The notes: generated from the letters alone by a model not told the origin. A stretch of 64,000 bases of DNA from Xaviernesmea rhizosphaerae (GCF_001938945.1 NZ_MKIO01000030.1:124001-188000), one strand, 5' to 3'; shown: positions 1 to 11,353, numbered from the stretch's first letter. Program-made: numbers and translations.

Positions 1-377
1 GCCGGCGCCACGGCGAGATAGAAGGCGCGGATCCGGTCCTTGCCGCCATCGTCGAGCAATTGCTTGAGCTTGTCCCAGCCCGCGTCGGAGCGCGCATCGA
101 CGGAGATGTAGAACAGGCGATCGGTGAAGATCTTGACCTGGTCCTCCTCATATTCGCCGGGCTTGAGGTGCTCCTTCAGCGCGTTGACCGCGAAGGTGCG
201 GTATTCCTCGTGCGTCAGCACGCTGCGCGAGGCGCCGATGATCCGGGTCGGGTGGCTCAACTGGCCGTCGAGCTGGCGGTGGTAGAGCGCAGGCAGGAGC
301 TTGCGCTCCGCCAGGTCGCCGGTGCCGCCGAAAACGACGTAGTCGAAGGGTTCTACTGGAATGATCTGACTGCTCAT
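1..377 (-). CDS. zwf: Glucose-6-phosphate 1-dehydrogenase, N-terminal part (cut by window edge)
   Basis: First 125 codons of Zwf, which oxidises glucose-6-phosphate to 6-phosphogluconolactone with NAD(P)+ and feeds the Entner-Doudoroff and pentose phosphate routes in the cytoplasm. The N-terminus MSSQIIPVEPFDYVVFGGTGDLAERKL-like sequence carries the Zwf nucleotide-binding GGTGDLAxRKLxPALY motif near residues 17-32. The ATG at 377-375 was chosen because family members start just before this motif; no strong ribosome binding site is visible. The rest of the gene lies beyond base 1. It reads in the same direction as puuAB, about 100 bases downstream of them, with an AT-rich presumptive promoter stretch around 395-425. 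Confidence 0.93.
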   Translation of the reverse strand, partial: MSSQIIPVEPFDYVVFGGTGDLAERKLLPALYHRQLDGQLSHPTRIIGASRSVLTHEEYRTFAVNALKEHLKPGEYEEDQVKIFTDRLFYISVDARSDAGWDKLKQLLDDGGKDRIRAFYLAVAP

Positions 378-479
378 CACGTTTTGGTCTCGCTTCCCTG
401 GACAGCGTATAATCTAATCGATTTAAATGCGCTAGTATGGTCAGGCCAAAAAAGTACTCCCGGCAGAAATTGCTGCGCC

Positions 480-1766
480 TCAGAGCCTGTCGCGTAGGGC
501 ATACCAGCTCAATGCGACGAACAAAAGCACGGAGCGAAAGTGCCGGCCGCCGGGAAAGGGTGGTACAGGAAGATCCTTTAAAAGATCGAGCTCATGCGAG
601 CCGCCCAGCACGGATTGTGCATAAAGGCGGCCACAATAATTGGCGAGCATGACCCCATGGCCGGAATAGCCGCCGATCGAGGTGACGCCGGGCATGACCT
701 CACGCACGAAGGGCCGGCGCGGCAGGGTGATGCCCACGGATCCGCCCCAGGCATGGGTGATCGCCACATTCTTCAGCTGCGGATAGACCTCGGCGATCTG
801 GCCGCGGATCGGGCCGGCCAGATCCGCCGGGCTGTCGGCGGTATAGGCCTCGCGCCCGCCGAACAGCAGCCGCCCGTCGGGGCTCTTGCGGAAGTAGCGC
901 ACCACGAATCGGCTGTCGGCCACCGAATGACCTTCGGGCAGGATCTCGGGAAAGCGCGCGAGCGGCTCGGTGGCGCCGATGAAGGAGCGGATCGGCATGA
1001 CATGGTTTGCCGTCACCGGCTCCAGCGCCTCGATATGGGCGTTGCAGGCGATCAGCACCCGGTCGGCACGGATCGTGCCGTGGGAGGTTTCCACCTCCAG
1101 CTTCGTGCCCTTGCGCTGCAGGCGGGTGGCACGCGTCTGCTCGTGCAGGGCGGCACCGGCGGCAGCGGCGGCGCGTGCAAGGCCGATCACCAGCTTCATC
1201 GGCTGGATGTGGCCCGTTCCGCTGTCTTCCACGCCCAGCACATAATGGCGCGAGCCGAGCTTCGCCTCTGTCGCCTCGCGGTCGAGATAGCGCACATGCG
1301 GATAGTCGTAGCGGTTGGCGAGCGTCTCGACGAAATGCCGGTAGTCGCGCTCATAGGCCGCCTTGTGCGTCACCGAAAGGTGGCCGGGCCGGTAGTCGAT
1401 GTCGAGCGCCTGGTCGCGGGCGAAATCCAGGAGCGCCTTCTTGGCATGCTCGGCCATGTCGAACAGCGCCTTGGAGCGCTCATAGCCGAGCAGCTTTTCC
1501 AGCTCGTCCACCTCGTTGCGCTGGCCGGTGCCGAGCTGGCCGCCATTGCGCCCCGAGGCGCCGTCGCCGAAGCGACAGCCGTCGATCAGCACCGTGGCCA
1601 CCCCCTGGGAGGCCAGATGCAGGGCGGCATTGAGCCCGGTGAAGCCGCCGCCGATGATGGCCACATCGGCGCTGCGGCTTCCCGAAAGCGGCGGATAGGC
1701 GGGGCGTGGCCCTGCCGTTTCCTCATAGAGCGAGATTCCGGGCGAGATCGGGGACTGCCACGCCAT
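480..1766 (-). CDS. puuB: FAD-dependent oxidoreductase, gamma-glutamylputrescine oxidase type (PuuB/DadA family)
   Basis: 428-aa flavoprotein of the DAO family. A Rossmann FAD motif (VAIIGGGFTGLNAALHLA) lies near residues 35-55, followed by the GASGRNGGQL segment typical of PuuB/OrdL proteins, and a C-terminal GGYSGHGVMLANYCGR segment closes the FAD site. It probably oxidises gamma-glutamylputrescine or a similar glutamylated amine to the aldehyde with release of ammonia and peroxide. The start MAWQSP is used; an upstream extension of the frame overlaps puuA and lacks family similarity. It follows puuA by 8 bases, so the two are almost certainly co-transcribed. Substrate is inferred from the puuA neighbour. 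Confidence 0.85.
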   Translation of the reverse strand: MAWQSPISPGISLYEETAGPRPAYPPLSGSRSADVAIIGGGFTGLNAALHLASQGVATVLIDGCRFGDGASGRNGGQLGTGQRNEVDELEKLLGYERSKALFDMAEHAKKALLDFARDQALDIDYRPGHLSVTHKAAYERDYRHFVETLANRYDYPHVRYLDREATEAKLGSRHYVLGVEDSGTGHIQPMKLVIGLARAAAAAGAALHEQTRATRLQRKGTKLEVETSHGTIRADRVLIACNAHIEALEPVTANHVMPIRSFIGATEPLARFPEILPEGHSVADSRFVVRYFRKSPDGRLLFGGREAYTADSPADLAGPIRGQIAEVYPQLKNVAITHAWGGSVGITLPRRPFVREVMPGVTSIGGYSGHGVMLANYCGRLYAQSVLGGSHELDLLKDLPVPPFPGGRHFRSVLLFVALSWYALRDRL

Positions 1767-1774
1767 CGCCGCCC

Positions 1775-3208
1775 TCACACGTTGAGGAGCAGGAACTCGC
1801 GCTCCCACGGGCTGATCACCTGCATGAAGGTCTCGAACTCGCCGCGTTTGATGCCGCAATAGATGGCGATGAACTCGGCCGAGAACACCTCCGCCAGGTC
1901 CGGCTCCGATTCCAGCGCCGAAATGGCTTCGAGCAGGCCGCGCGGCAGGTCGATGGTCTTGTCGTTGACCGTGTCGTCGGATGGCGCGGTCGGCTCCAGC
2001 TGCCTGACCATGCCGAGATAGCCGCAGCCGAGCGAGGCGGCGAGCGCGAGATAGGGGTTGGCGTCGGAACTCGGCAGCCGGTTCTCCACCCGCCGGGCCG
2101 AGGGCTCCGACACCGGCACGCGGAAGGCCGTGGTGCGGTTGTCATAGCCCCAGGCATTGTTGACCGGCGCCGACATATCCGGCGTCAACCGTCGATAGGA
2201 GTTGACATAGGGCGCGATCATCGACAGCGCCTTGGGCATGTAATGCTGCATGCCGCCAATGAAGTGGAAGAACTCCTTCGAGGCCGATCCGTCCGGATTG
2301 GAAAACAGGTTGCGCCCGGTGTTGATCTCCACCACCGACTGGTGGATGTGCATGGCCGAGCCCGGCTGGCCCTGCATCGGCTTGGCCATGAAGGTGGCGA
2401 AGATCCCGTGCTTGAGCGCCGCCTCGCGGATCGTGCGCTTGAACAGGAAGACCTGGTCGGCCAGCTCGATCGGATCGCCATGGCGGATGTTGATCTCGAG
2501 CTGGGCGGGCCCCTCCTCGTGGATCAGCGTGTCGATCTCCAGGCCCTGCTTTTCCGAGAAGTGATAGATGTCGTCGATCAGCTCGTCGAACTCGTTCACC
2601 CCGGCGATGGAATAGGCTTGGCCGCCATTGATCGACCGGCCCGAGCGGCCCTTGGGCGGGCGCAGCGGATAGTCGGGGTCGTCATTCTGGGCGACGAGAT
2701 AGAATTCGATTTCCGGGGCCACCACCGGCTTCCAGCCGCGCTGGCGATAGAGCGCCAGCACGTTCTTCAACACGTTGCGCGGCGTATAGGGCACGTCCTC
2801 GCCCTTGGAGCCCGCAATGTCGCAGATCACCTGCGCCGTCGGGTCGCTCTCCCAGGGAACGATGGACAGAGTGGACAGATCCGGCACCAGCTTGATGTCG
2901 CTGTCGCGCGAATCATAGCGGAAATCGCCGGTCTCATCGGGATATTCGCCCGAGATCGTGTGGCGATAAAGCGCGGAGGGCAGGGCCAGCGAGGTGTTGG
3001 AAGTGAATTTCGAGCTCGGCATCATCTTGCCGCGCGGCACGCCGGCAATATCGGGCGTGATGCATTCGATGTCCTCGACGCCGCGGATCTTCAGCCAGTC
3101 TGCCGCCTCCTTCCAGGTCCTGACGCCACGGGCGGATTGAAGCGCGATCGGAATGTCGTGATCCTTCTCCGGGTCCTTCGTTTTGTCGTCGGGGGATGTC
3201 AGTGGCAT
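1775..3208 (-). CDS. puuA: Glutamine synthetase family protein, probable gamma-glutamylputrescine synthetase
   Basis: 477-aa member of the glutamine synthetase superfamily. Recognisable blocks are PEIEFYLV (metal/ATP site), EEGPAQLEIN, GSAMHIHQS, NRTTAFRVP and RRVENRLPSSDANPYLALAA. Pairing with a PuuB-type oxidase points to ATP-dependent gamma-glutamylation of putrescine or a related amine rather than to ammonia assimilation; an adenylylation-site tyrosine loop is not evident. The start MPLTSPDD is preceded at a good distance by GAGGAC. It is divergent from the BaiN-type gene, with a 156-base shared upstream region. puuC and puuD are not in the window. A PotFGHI importer about 10 kb away could supply the substrate. 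Confidence 0.86.
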   Translation of the reverse strand: MPLTSPDDKTKDPEKDHDIPIALQSARGVRTWKEAADWLKIRGVEDIECITPDIAGVPRGKMMPSSKFTSNTSLALPSALYRHTISGEYPDETGDFRYDSRDSDIKLVPDLSTLSIVPWESDPTAQVICDIAGSKGEDVPYTPRNVLKNVLALYRQRGWKPVVAPEIEFYLVAQNDDPDYPLRPPKGRSGRSINGGQAYSIAGVNEFDELIDDIYHFSEKQGLEIDTLIHEEGPAQLEINIRHGDPIELADQVFLFKRTIREAALKHGIFATFMAKPMQGQPGSAMHIHQSVVEINTGRNLFSNPDGSASKEFFHFIGGMQHYMPKALSMIAPYVNSYRRLTPDMSAPVNNAWGYDNRTTAFRVPVSEPSARRVENRLPSSDANPYLALAASLGCGYLGMVRQLEPTAPSDDTVNDKTIDLPRGLLEAISALESEPDLAEVFSAEFIAIYCGIKRGEFETFMQVISPWEREFLLLNV

Positions 3209-3364
3209 AAAGTCCTCAAGAGGCCGTTTCGGATCGCCGATCATAACCGGTGCGGCGTCTTTGGCTATGGCCCTTGTGATCGCGGCTGTGAAAAGAGCAG
3301 CGTCATGCGGCCTTGCTCCTCTTTGGCGGATCTGCCAGAGCGGGCGCGAAACGGGAACGGAGCG

Positions 3365-4630
3365 ATGAAGAGCGTGCGCGATCATTTCGACGTGGCGGTT
3401 ATCGGCGCGGGCGCGGCGGGGATGATGGCGGCGATGACGGCCGGCCAGCGCGGCCGCCGCGTCGTCGTTCTCGACCATGCGCGTGCGCCGGGCGAGAAGA
3501 TCCGCATTTCCGGGGGCGGGCGCTGCAATTTCACCAATCTGCACACGGCGCCCGCAGCCTTCCTCTCCGCCAATCCGCATTTCGCCAAGTCGGCGCTTGC
3601 CCGCTACACGCCGCGTGATTTCCTCGCCCTGGTCGAGGCGCGCGGCATTGCCTGGCACGAGAAGACGCTCGGCCAGCTGTTTTGCGACGGCAGCGCCCGC
3701 CAGATCGTCTCGCTCCTGACCGATGGCATGGCCGAGGCCGGGGTGGATCTGCGCCTCGGCCGGACGATCGAGACGGTCACGCGCCGCGAGGAGGGCGGCT
3801 TTGCCGTCGAGTGCAGCGATGGGCGTGTGACGGCCACGGCGCTGATCGTCGCCACCGGCGGCAAGTCGATCCCGAAGATGGGCGCCACCGGCTTCGGCTA
3901 CCGGCTGGCGGAAAGCTTCGGCCTGCCAGTCCTCGAGACCCGGCCGGGCCTGGTGCCGCTGACGCTCGATCCGCAGCAGCTGGCCGGCTTTTCCGATCTC
4001 GTCGGCGTGGCGCTGCCCGTGCGCGCGCTGGCGCAGGGCGAGCTGTCCGAGGCGGGAGAGAAGGGCGACACCGGCAGGAAGAAGGACAAGCGCCCCGCCT
4101 TCCGCGAGGCGATGCTCTTCACCCATCGCGGGCTCAGCGGCCCGGCGATCCTCCAGGTTTCCTCCTACTGGCGCGAGGGCGAGGCCATCACGCTCGATCT
4201 CCTGCCGGACACCGATCTGATGGCCCATCTCAAGGCCGCGCGGCGGCAGGCCGGCCGCCAGCAGTTGCGCACCGTTCTGGCCGAGCTTCTGCCCAAGCGG
4301 CTGGCGCAGATGCTCTCCCCCGCGCTCGCCGCCGCCGCCGGCCGCGCGGAGGAGGCGATGCTGGCCGATTACGGGGATGCGGCTTTCGCGGCCGTGGCGC
4401 GCGTCCTGCAGGGTTTCTCGCTAAAGCCCGCGGGTTCGGAGGGCTATCGCACCGCCGAGGTGACGCTTGGCGGCGTCGATACGAGGGCGCTGAATTCGCG
4501 CACGATGGAAGCGCAGGCCGTGCCCGGCCTCTATTTCGTCGGCGAATGTGTCGATGTCACGGGATGGCTGGGGGGCTATAATTTTCAATGGGCCTGGGCA
4601 TCCGGCTTCTCCGCAGGCCAGGCAGCCTGA
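3365..4630 (+). CDS. BaiN/HI0933-family NAD(P)/FAD-dependent oxidoreductase
   Basis: 421-aa flavoprotein of the HI0933/YhiN (BaiN) family. The dinucleotide motif VIGAGAAGMMAAMTAG lies near residues 12-27, the family signature KIRISGGGRCNFTN near 45-58, and the C-terminal VGECVDVTGWLGGYNFQWAWASG segment completes the FAD fold. Physiological substrate is unknown for most members. The start MKSVRDHFD is preceded by GGAACGGAGCG; a much longer frame reaching back to base 1706 is antisense to puuAB and was rejected. It stands alone, divergent from puuA. Confidence 0.87.
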   Translation: MKSVRDHFDVAVIGAGAAGMMAAMTAGQRGRRVVVLDHARAPGEKIRISGGGRCNFTNLHTAPAAFLSANPHFAKSALARYTPRDFLALVEARGIAWHEKTLGQLFCDGSARQIVSLLTDGMAEAGVDLRLGRTIETVTRREEGGFAVECSDGRVTATALIVATGGKSIPKMGATGFGYRLAESFGLPVLETRPGLVPLTLDPQQLAGFSDLVGVALPVRALAQGELSEAGEKGDTGRKKDKRPAFREAMLFTHRGLSGPAILQVSSYWREGEAITLDLLPDTDLMAHLKAARRQAGRQQLRTVLAELLPKRLAQMLSPALAAAAGRAEEAMLADYGDAAFAAVARVLQGFSLKPAGSEGYRTAEVTLGGVDTRALNSRTMEAQAVPGLYFVGECVDVTGWLGGYNFQWAWASGFSAGQAA

Positions 4631-4822
4631 AATTTCGCTATTGGCTTTGAAACGCCATACACGTCATCTTAAATTTCTTGCGTGACGCTGAGAGAACGCC
4701 GCCCGTGATTCGCCCTTGAGACAATCGTGATCGGCACGAGTGGACGTTCTTCGCGGATGCGACATGTTTGATCTGGCGAAGCAGCACGAACAGGTCTATC
4801 TTCAGGTTTTGAACGAAAGGAT

Positions 4823-4981
4823 ATGCCCATGCACCCCAATCGCCGTCGTTCAACCGCCCGTGCCATCGCGATCGCCAAGAGCGAAGATGCCGGACGGCAG
4901 ACGCTGATCCTGGCAGTTTCTCTCACGCTCGCCGCCGCCACCGGTCTGGCCGCTCTCGCCCACGCTTTCGCGCTGATCTAA
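4823..4981 (+). CDS. Small predicted membrane protein, 52 aa
   Basis: Short frame beginning MPMHPNRRRSTARAIAIAKS with a basic head and one hydrophobic segment (roughly residues 28-51: LILAVSLTLAAATGLAALAHAF). A GAAAGGAT ribosome binding site lies just upstream. The arrangement (cytoplasmic Arg-rich head, single membrane span, almost no tail) suggests a small inner-membrane protein, but I do not recognise a family. It could also be a chance frame; the good ribosome binding site and coherent topology are the only support. Confidence 0.45.
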   Translation: MPMHPNRRRSTARAIAIAKSEDAGRQTLILAVSLTLAAATGLAALAHAFALI

Positions 4982-5648
4982 GCGGGTCGCTTTCAGCCCG
5001 ATCATCTCGAGCCGAACATCTCCGGCTGTGCCCTCGCGGGCGTTTCGCATGAGGCGGATCAATCCTCTTCGCGAGACAGGTATTATGCGAGAATTTCAAA
5101 ACTTTGGTGACAGGCGCAATAGGGCGCCGGTTCCCCCTCCGTCAAGAGCGCGATCGGCAGCAACAGGCATTTCCCTGTGAATGATCGCCCTGGACCGGAA
5201 GGTGCCTACCAGCCCTGACAGGCCCCACATAAAGACGCTTGGCACGGCCTGATGGTGAGCCTCGACCGTGCTTTGCCAAATGGGGCAATGGCCTTGCAGG
5301 GCAGGGCCGTATGGCGCGCAGCATTGCCGGCGGGCGAGGCCTGTCCGGCGCGGTCGATCCGCAGCGCGACCTCTGATGATCATCGCCGCATCCCCGGTTC
5401 GTGTGGCCGTTTCTGGCCCTCCTTAGGGGTGAAGACCCTAGCCGCCTGCAACGTAAGATTCCTTTTATGAAACCTTTAACGAACGCTCTGCTAGCCTTCG
5501 GGTCATGGCAGAGGATCCGGTTTCAGGCATGGCGCGGGGCGCCATAGCGGGACCGCTTGCCCCTCTGCCACGCTTTTTCATCGATCCTGTCCGCGCAGTC
5601 TGCGCGATGTTGAATGCCTGGGGTCGATCAGGGATGGGGACACGTATC
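4982..5648. other. Intergenic stretch with no recognised gene
   Basis: About 670 bases before the chemoreceptor. Short frames on both strands (for example 5096-5383 minus) have no plausible ribosome binding site and no family resemblance. The promoter of the chemoreceptor should lie in its right end. No tRNA, terminator or repeat was recognised. Confidence 0.5.
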
Positions 5649-8177
5649 ATGTTGATCGACAAGGTTCTGGCACGGTTCAAGATCCAGACCAAGGTCACTC
5701 TGTTGGTCGCGCCGTTCGTCGTCGGCATCACCGTCGTCGGCGCAACCGGTCTATACGCCACCAGCCTTCTGCAGGCGCGGATGGAAACCTCCAACAGCAT
5801 CCTGCAGTCGCTGAGCGGCTTCAAGGATGTCTATGGCGGCATGAGCCATTTCCTGCGCGAGCCCTCGGCTTCCGCCCGCGATGCGCTGTCCGGCACGCTG
5901 GCCACCCAGCAGGCCGTGCTGAAGCAAACCATGACGACGGTGGAGGAGGAGGCGGGTCGCGCCGGCCTGCAGGCCGCGATCGATGACAGCGGCAAGATTG
6001 CCGGCAGCATCGGCGATCTCTGGACGCTTTATGAGAACGAGACCGAACTCCACCGCTCCATGACCGCATCGCTCGGCAATCTGCTCGGCGTTCAGGTGAA
6101 GATTCTGGAAGAGGCGACCAAGATGGAGCGCTCGGTGCGGCAGAACGAGGAGGCCGCCAAGAGCCTCCTGCGCGAAGCCGACCGGCTGACCTCCGCCGCC
6201 GATCTTCTGAGCGACGTGATGAGCGCCTATGCGCGCGCCGCCACGCCGCAGGACAAGCTGGCGGTGGTTGAAGCCCGCTACGGCGATCTGACCAAGGTTC
6301 AGCGCAAGATCGCCTCCGCCCTTCCGGCGGCCCAGAAGGCCGTGGCCGAAACCTTCAAATCGACGCTCGGTGAAATCAACGCGCTGATGGAGCGCAAGGA
6401 CACGAGCCCCGAAACCGCCGATGCGATGTCGCGGCTGATCGGTCGTTTCCGCCAGAGCGGCGCGCAGTTCCTGACGGCCGCCAATGTGAAAATGCGCGAT
6501 GCTACCGTCACCTTCGGCAAGCTCGATGCGCCGCTCGTCAAGGCGAGCTCGGTGCTCAACCAGACGCGCAAGCTCGTCAGCTCGGTCTATTCGATCCGCA
6601 TCGCCGCCGCCGGCTTTCTCGAAAAGCCGGACCAGTCCGGCCGCGAGCGCCTGCTGCGGGAATTCAAGGTGGTCTCAGGCGATATTCAGGGGCTGGCCAG
6701 CAGCGCCGGCGACCTGGATTTCTTCCGCGATCTGTCCGGCTCGATCAAGCCGATCCTCGACAGGATGGAATCCGACAGCCTTGCCCTAGTGACGATTACC
6801 GACAAGCGCATGGCACAGTTCACCGCCGCCGCCGGTGAGATCGACGGGATCTGGACCAAGCTGGCACGCTTTGCCGACAGCCAGAAGATGGCGGCCGAGA
6901 CGGAGCGCGTCTGGGCGCAGCTCGTCTCGCTGATCGTGATTGCCGCCGGTGTCGCCCTGGCGCTCCTGGCCGGTGCGGCGCTGGTGATGACGCTGAAGGG
7001 ACCGATCGGCCGGATCACCGGCTCCATGCGGCGCCTGTCCGAGGGCGATCTGTCCGTCGGGATCGAGGGCGAGGGCCGTCGTGACGAGATCGGCGACATG
7101 GCGCGCGCGCTCGTGGTCTTCAAGGACAATGCGCTCGCCAAGACGCGCATGGAGGCGGAGGCCCGCGCCCGCAGCGCCGAGGCCGAAGCCGAGCGCGCCC
7201 GCAACGATGCCGAGAAGACCGAGATCGACCGGCAGATCGACTTTGCCGTCGGCGCGCTGGCGCAGGGGCTGGGCCGCCTGGCACAGGGCGATCTGACCGA
7301 AACCATCGCCACGCCCTTCCAGGGTCGCCTCGAACAGCTGCGCGTGGATTTCAACGGCTCGCTGCTGCGGCTGCAGGATACGCTGGTGCAGATCCGGGCC
7401 AATGCAATGGCGATCCAGAAGAGTGGCAACGAGATGCATGGCTCGGCCGATGCTCTGTCCAAGCGCACCGAGGCCCAGGCCGCCTCGCTCGAACAGACCG
7501 CCGCCGCTGTCGACGAGATCACCGTGACCGTGCGCTCGTCCGCCGCCCGTGCCCAGGAAGCGCATGTGGCCGTGGACGAGACGCGCCGAAGCGCCGACAG
7601 CTCGGCCGCCGTGGTCGCCGATGCGATCGCCGCCATGGGCCGCATCGAGGATGCCTCCAACCAGATCCAGCAGATCATCGAGGTGATCGATGAGATCGCC
7701 TTCCAGACCAATCTTCTGGCGCTGAATGCGGGCATCGAGGCCGCGCGGGCCGGCGAGGCGGGCAAGGGCTTCGCCGTGGTCGCCCAGGAAGTGCGCGAAC
7801 TGGCGCAGCGTTCGGCAAGTGCCGCGCAGGAAATCAAGGCGCTGATCGGCAAATCCACCGCCGAAGTCGGCGTGGGCGCGCAGCTGGTGCACAAGACCGG
7901 CGCGGTGCTCTCCGGCATCAGCCAGCAGATCGTCTCGGTCAACCACCATGTGGAATCGATCGCCACCGCCAGCCGCGACCAAGCCGCCGCGCTCAACGAG
8001 GTCAACGGCTCCGTCAACCACATGGACCAGATGACCCAGCAGAACGCCTCGATGGTGGAACAGACGACGCAGGCCAGCCGACGGCTCGCCGAACAGGCGG
8101 ACACGCTGATGATGCTGGTGGAGCAGTTCCGCCTCAATGCGGATGGCACGGCCGCCCGCACGCGCCTGGCGGCCTGA
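5649..8177 (+). CDS. Methyl-accepting chemotaxis protein, membrane-bound
   Basis: 842-aa chemoreceptor. There is one membrane segment near residues 15-40 and a second near 420-448, enclosing a long helical periplasmic sensor region of about 380 residues. A HAMP domain follows the second segment, then a second HAMP-like block near 540-590 and an MCP signalling domain. The hairpin tip, [18 protein letters not shown] then [15 protein letters not shown], is near residue 680. The protein lacks a terminal NWETF-type CheR-binding pentapeptide. ATG 5649 has GGGGA eight bases upstream and puts the first membrane segment close to the N-terminus; earlier in-frame ATGs are less well placed. Ligand unknown. 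Confidence 0.9.
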   Translation: MLIDKVLARFKIQTKVTLLVAPFVVGITVVGATGLYATSLLQARMETSNSILQSLSGFKDVYGGMSHFLREPSASARDALSGTLATQQAVLKQTMTTVEEEAGRAGLQAAIDDSGKIAGSIGDLWTLYENETELHRSMTASLGNLLGVQVKILEEATKMERSVRQNEEAAKSLLREADRLTSAADLLSDVMSAYARAATPQDKLAVVEARYGDLTKVQRKIASALPAAQKAVAETFKSTLGEINALMERKDTSPETADAMSRLIGRFRQSGAQFLTAANVKMRDATVTFGKLDAPLVKASSVLNQTRKLVSSVYSIRIAAAGFLEKPDQSGRERLLREFKVVSGDIQGLASSAGDLDFFRDLSGSIKPILDRMESDSLALVTITDKRMAQFTAAAGEIDGIWTKLARFADSQKMAAETERVWAQLVSLIVIAAGVALALLAGAALVMTLKGPIGRITGSMRRLSEGDLSVGIEGEGRRDEIGDMARALVVFKDNALAKTRMEAEARARSAEAEAERARNDAEKTEIDRQIDFAVGALAQGLGRLAQGDLTETIATPFQGRLEQLRVDFNGSLLRLQDTLVQIRANAMAIQKSGNEMHGSADALSKRTEAQAASLEQTAAAVDEITVTVRSSAARAQEAHVAVDETRRSADSSAAVVADAIAAMGRIEDASNQIQQIIEVIDEIAFQTNLLALNAGIEAARAGEAGKGFAVVAQEVRELAQRSASAAQEIKALIGKSTAEVGVGAQLVHKTGAVLSGISQQIVSVNHHVESIATASRDQAAALNEVNGSVNHMDQMTQQNASMVEQTTQASRRLAEQADTLMMLVEQFRLNADGTAARTRLAA

Positions 8178-8454
8178 CGGTCGCCACCTGCTGCGCGATG
8201 CATCCCTCCCGATGATGGGGGCGCCGGCCGCTGGCCGACGCCGCAAGCTGATCCGCCGCCATCCTTTGCCGGCGCCGGCGGCGAAGCAACTGCCGCAGCC
8301 ACAGCATCAGCCGGCGGGACAGGCGGGCGCGCCTGCGCGCCTGCGCAATCCTTCCCGCGATGATCTCCATCTCCGATGGCCCACGAAGCGATCTCTCGCG
8401 CAGGGTCTGGGTCTCGGTATCGATGATCTTGCTGATCAGGAACATGTCCATCAT
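8134..8454 (-). CDS. Hypothetical Arg-rich small protein
   Basis: 106-aa frame starting [21 protein letters not shown], preceded by GGAGA at a good distance. The first 45 residues look like an ordered helical protein; from about residue 50 it is very arginine-rich (runs such as RRRRRQR) and the last 40 residues read poorly. Its 3' end overlaps the end of the chemoreceptor gene by 44 bases on the opposite strand. It is divergent from the LysR gene at 8550, the usual geometry for a LysR-controlled target. No family recognised; the true coding part could be shorter. Confidence 0.4.
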   Translation of the reverse strand: MMDMFLISKIIDTETQTLRERSLRGPSEMEIIAGRIAQARRRARLSRRLMLWLRQLLRRRRRQRMAADQLAASASGRRPHHREGCIAQQVATVRPPGACGRPCHPH

Positions 8455-8549
8455 CGTTCGTCTCCGTTCGTGAGAAACCGGGAATGAGACGATCCTATTT
8501 TTCATTTTGCGGTTGACGTAGACCCAATTCGGCAGCTTGTTTTTCATCT

Positions 8550-9440
8550 ATGAAAGACATCGACTGGGATCATTATCGCTGCTTCCTGCTGGTGGCGAAG
8601 AATGGCGGGCTGAGTGGCGCGGCGGCTGCACTCGGCATCAGCGCGCCGACGCTCGGCCGGCGGATGCTGAAGCTGGAGGAGCGGCTGGGCCGTGCCTTGT
8701 TCACCCGCAGCCAGACCGGCTATCGCCTGACGCAACACGGGCAGGAGCTGATGGAGGAACTGCAGGCGATGGAGGCCGTCGCCCGCAAGGTCGAGGGCTG
8801 GAAGACGGAGGGTGAGGGCAAAGCGGTAGTGCGCATCACGCTGGGCACCTGGATCGCCCGCCTCCTCAGCAACCACATCGGCGATCTGGTTCTCCCGGGG
8901 GAGAACATCCGTGTCGAAATGACCATCGGCGAGGTGCGCGCCAGTCTCAACTATCGCCAGAGCGATATCGGCATCCGCGCGGTGGAGCCGGAAGAGGGCT
9001 ATCTGATCGCCCGCCCGGCCGGCCGCGTGGCCTATGCCGCCTATCGCCGGCGCAAGGCGGAGTGGGGCGGCCAGCGCTGGATCGCGGTGGATGCGCAGAC
9101 GGCCAATTCTCCCTATCTGCGCTATCCCCATGACATGGCGCCGGAGGCGATCGTCGCCACTGTCAATCGTCCGCATGCGCTGCTCGATCTCGTGCGGGCC
9201 GGGGCCGGCCAGGCGCTTCTGCCCTGCATCGTCGGCGATGCCGAGGACGGGCTCGAGCGGGTGGGCGACCTCGTCGCGTCCTTGACGCACCAGCAATGGA
9301 TCGTCACCAACAGCGAGGATCGCCACCGCCGCGCGATCCGGCTCGTCGCCCGGCGCATGGGCGCCGTGCTCGACCGCCACCGCGACCATCTGGCCGGCCA
9401 CCATCCCCGCATGGCCCCGGCTGTTGTTCCGCAGGGCTGA
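8550..9440 (+). CDS. LysR-family transcriptional regulator
   Basis: 296-aa LysR regulator. The N-terminal winged helix-turn-helix spans about residues 3-62 (FLLVAKNGGLSGAAAALG then TLGRRMLKLEERLGRALFTR). The remainder is a LysR substrate-binding fold of the short type, with RQSDIGIRAVEPEEG and LVRAGAGQALLPCIVGD segments. Effector and targets are unknown. The most likely target is the divergent small gene ending at 8134; the 95-base gap between the two starts would hold the operator. Confidence 0.88.
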   Translation: MKDIDWDHYRCFLLVAKNGGLSGAAAALGISAPTLGRRMLKLEERLGRALFTRSQTGYRLTQHGQELMEELQAMEAVARKVEGWKTEGEGKAVVRITLGTWIARLLSNHIGDLVLPGENIRVEMTIGEVRASLNYRQSDIGIRAVEPEEGYLIARPAGRVAYAAYRRRKAEWGGQRWIAVDAQTANSPYLRYPHDMAPEAIVATVNRPHALLDLVRAGAGQALLPCIVGDAEDGLERVGDLVASLTHQQWIVTNSEDRHRRAIRLVARRMGAVLDRHRDHLAGHHPRMAPAVVPQG

Positions 9441-9563
9441 ATTCCGGTTGAACAGGGAAAGGCCGGCCCGATCCCTGGGGATGGCCGGCCCGGCGAAAAG
9501 CGGCGTCTGCTGGAGGCGCAGGAAAAGCTGGGGGCTTCCTGCCCCGGCGCCTGCGCGATCGTC

Positions 9564-9800
9564 TCAGCTCGCCCGCGTCAGGATGACGGGGATCATCAGG
9601 TCGCCCCATTGGCCGTCGCCACCATGGTGGCGGGCGGAGCGGACGAGCTCGACCGAGACGCCGGCCTCGACCGCGCGCATGACGGAATGGTTGAGCCGGT
9701 GCAGATCATTGGCCAGCGCGCGGATGGCCGACTGCTGGTCGTTGCTCATCGCGGAAGCCTGTTCCTCGGCGCGTTCCTTGACCCGGGTCTGGACGTTCAT
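9564..9800 (-). CDS. Conserved small protein downstream of isocitrate lyase
   Basis: 78-aa protein starting MNVQTRVKERAEEQASAMSND with a strong AGGAGAAA ribosome binding site. It is predicted soluble and helical, without cysteines, signal peptide or membrane segment. It follows aceA on the same strand after a 167-base spacer that contains a perfect hairpin (9853-9885), so it may be transcribed with aceA at a reduced level or from its own promoter. From memory, a small helical protein often follows aceA in rhizobia, but no function is known to me. Confidence 0.65.
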   Translation of the reverse strand: MNVQTRVKERAEEQASAMSNDQQSAIRALANDLHRLNHSVMRAVEAGVSVELVRSARHHGGDGQWGDLMIPVILTRAS

Positions 9801-9852
9801 GGCATTTCTCCTCTTTTTTGAAACTTCGGGGTTCTTGATGGGGATGGTTGGG

Positions 9853-9885
9853 GCGCCATCCCCGGGGACAGATCGGGGATGGCGC
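9853..9885 (-). terminator. Intercistronic hairpin between aceA and the small downstream gene
   Basis: Perfect 11-base-pair inverted repeat (GCGCCATCCCC / GGGGATGGCGC) with an 11-base loop. No T-run follows in either direction, so it is more likely an mRNA-stabilising or attenuating hairpin at the aceA 3' end than a complete intrinsic terminator. Confidence 0.5.
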
Positions 9886-9967
9886 AGACCCCTCTCGCTC
9901 ATCACTGAGCAAAGTCTCCCTTGTCGGGCGGACCGGAGACGGCGGGGCAGGGATCGTCGGCAGCGGC

Positions 9968-11257
<1,290 letters not shown>

Positions 11258-11353
11258 GATCCTCTTCCTCCTGAAGTCTCGACGGCGGCTCCGGGTTGAT
11301 TTTCGCCCTGAAGCGTCGCTCGTCTCTGTCGAAAGAGTTACAGCGGGACGGCC

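Noticed and set aside
594..1862. Plus-strand open frame of 422 codons opposite puuB
   Set aside because: Shadow of a high-GC gene; composition is random and no family features are visible.
1706..3364. Long plus-strand open frame continuing in phase into the BaiN-type gene
   Set aside because: It is antisense to puuA and puuB; similarity to the BaiN family begins only at the ATG at 3365, which has its own ribosome binding site.
5096..5383. Minus-strand open frame of 95 codons upstream of the large chemoreceptor
   Set aside because: No ribosome binding site, no recognisable features, and overlapping frames of similar length on both strands.
9461..9490. GGCCGGCC pair downstream of the LysR gene as a terminator
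   Set aside because: The units are self-palindromic and lack a T-run; pairing is ambiguous.
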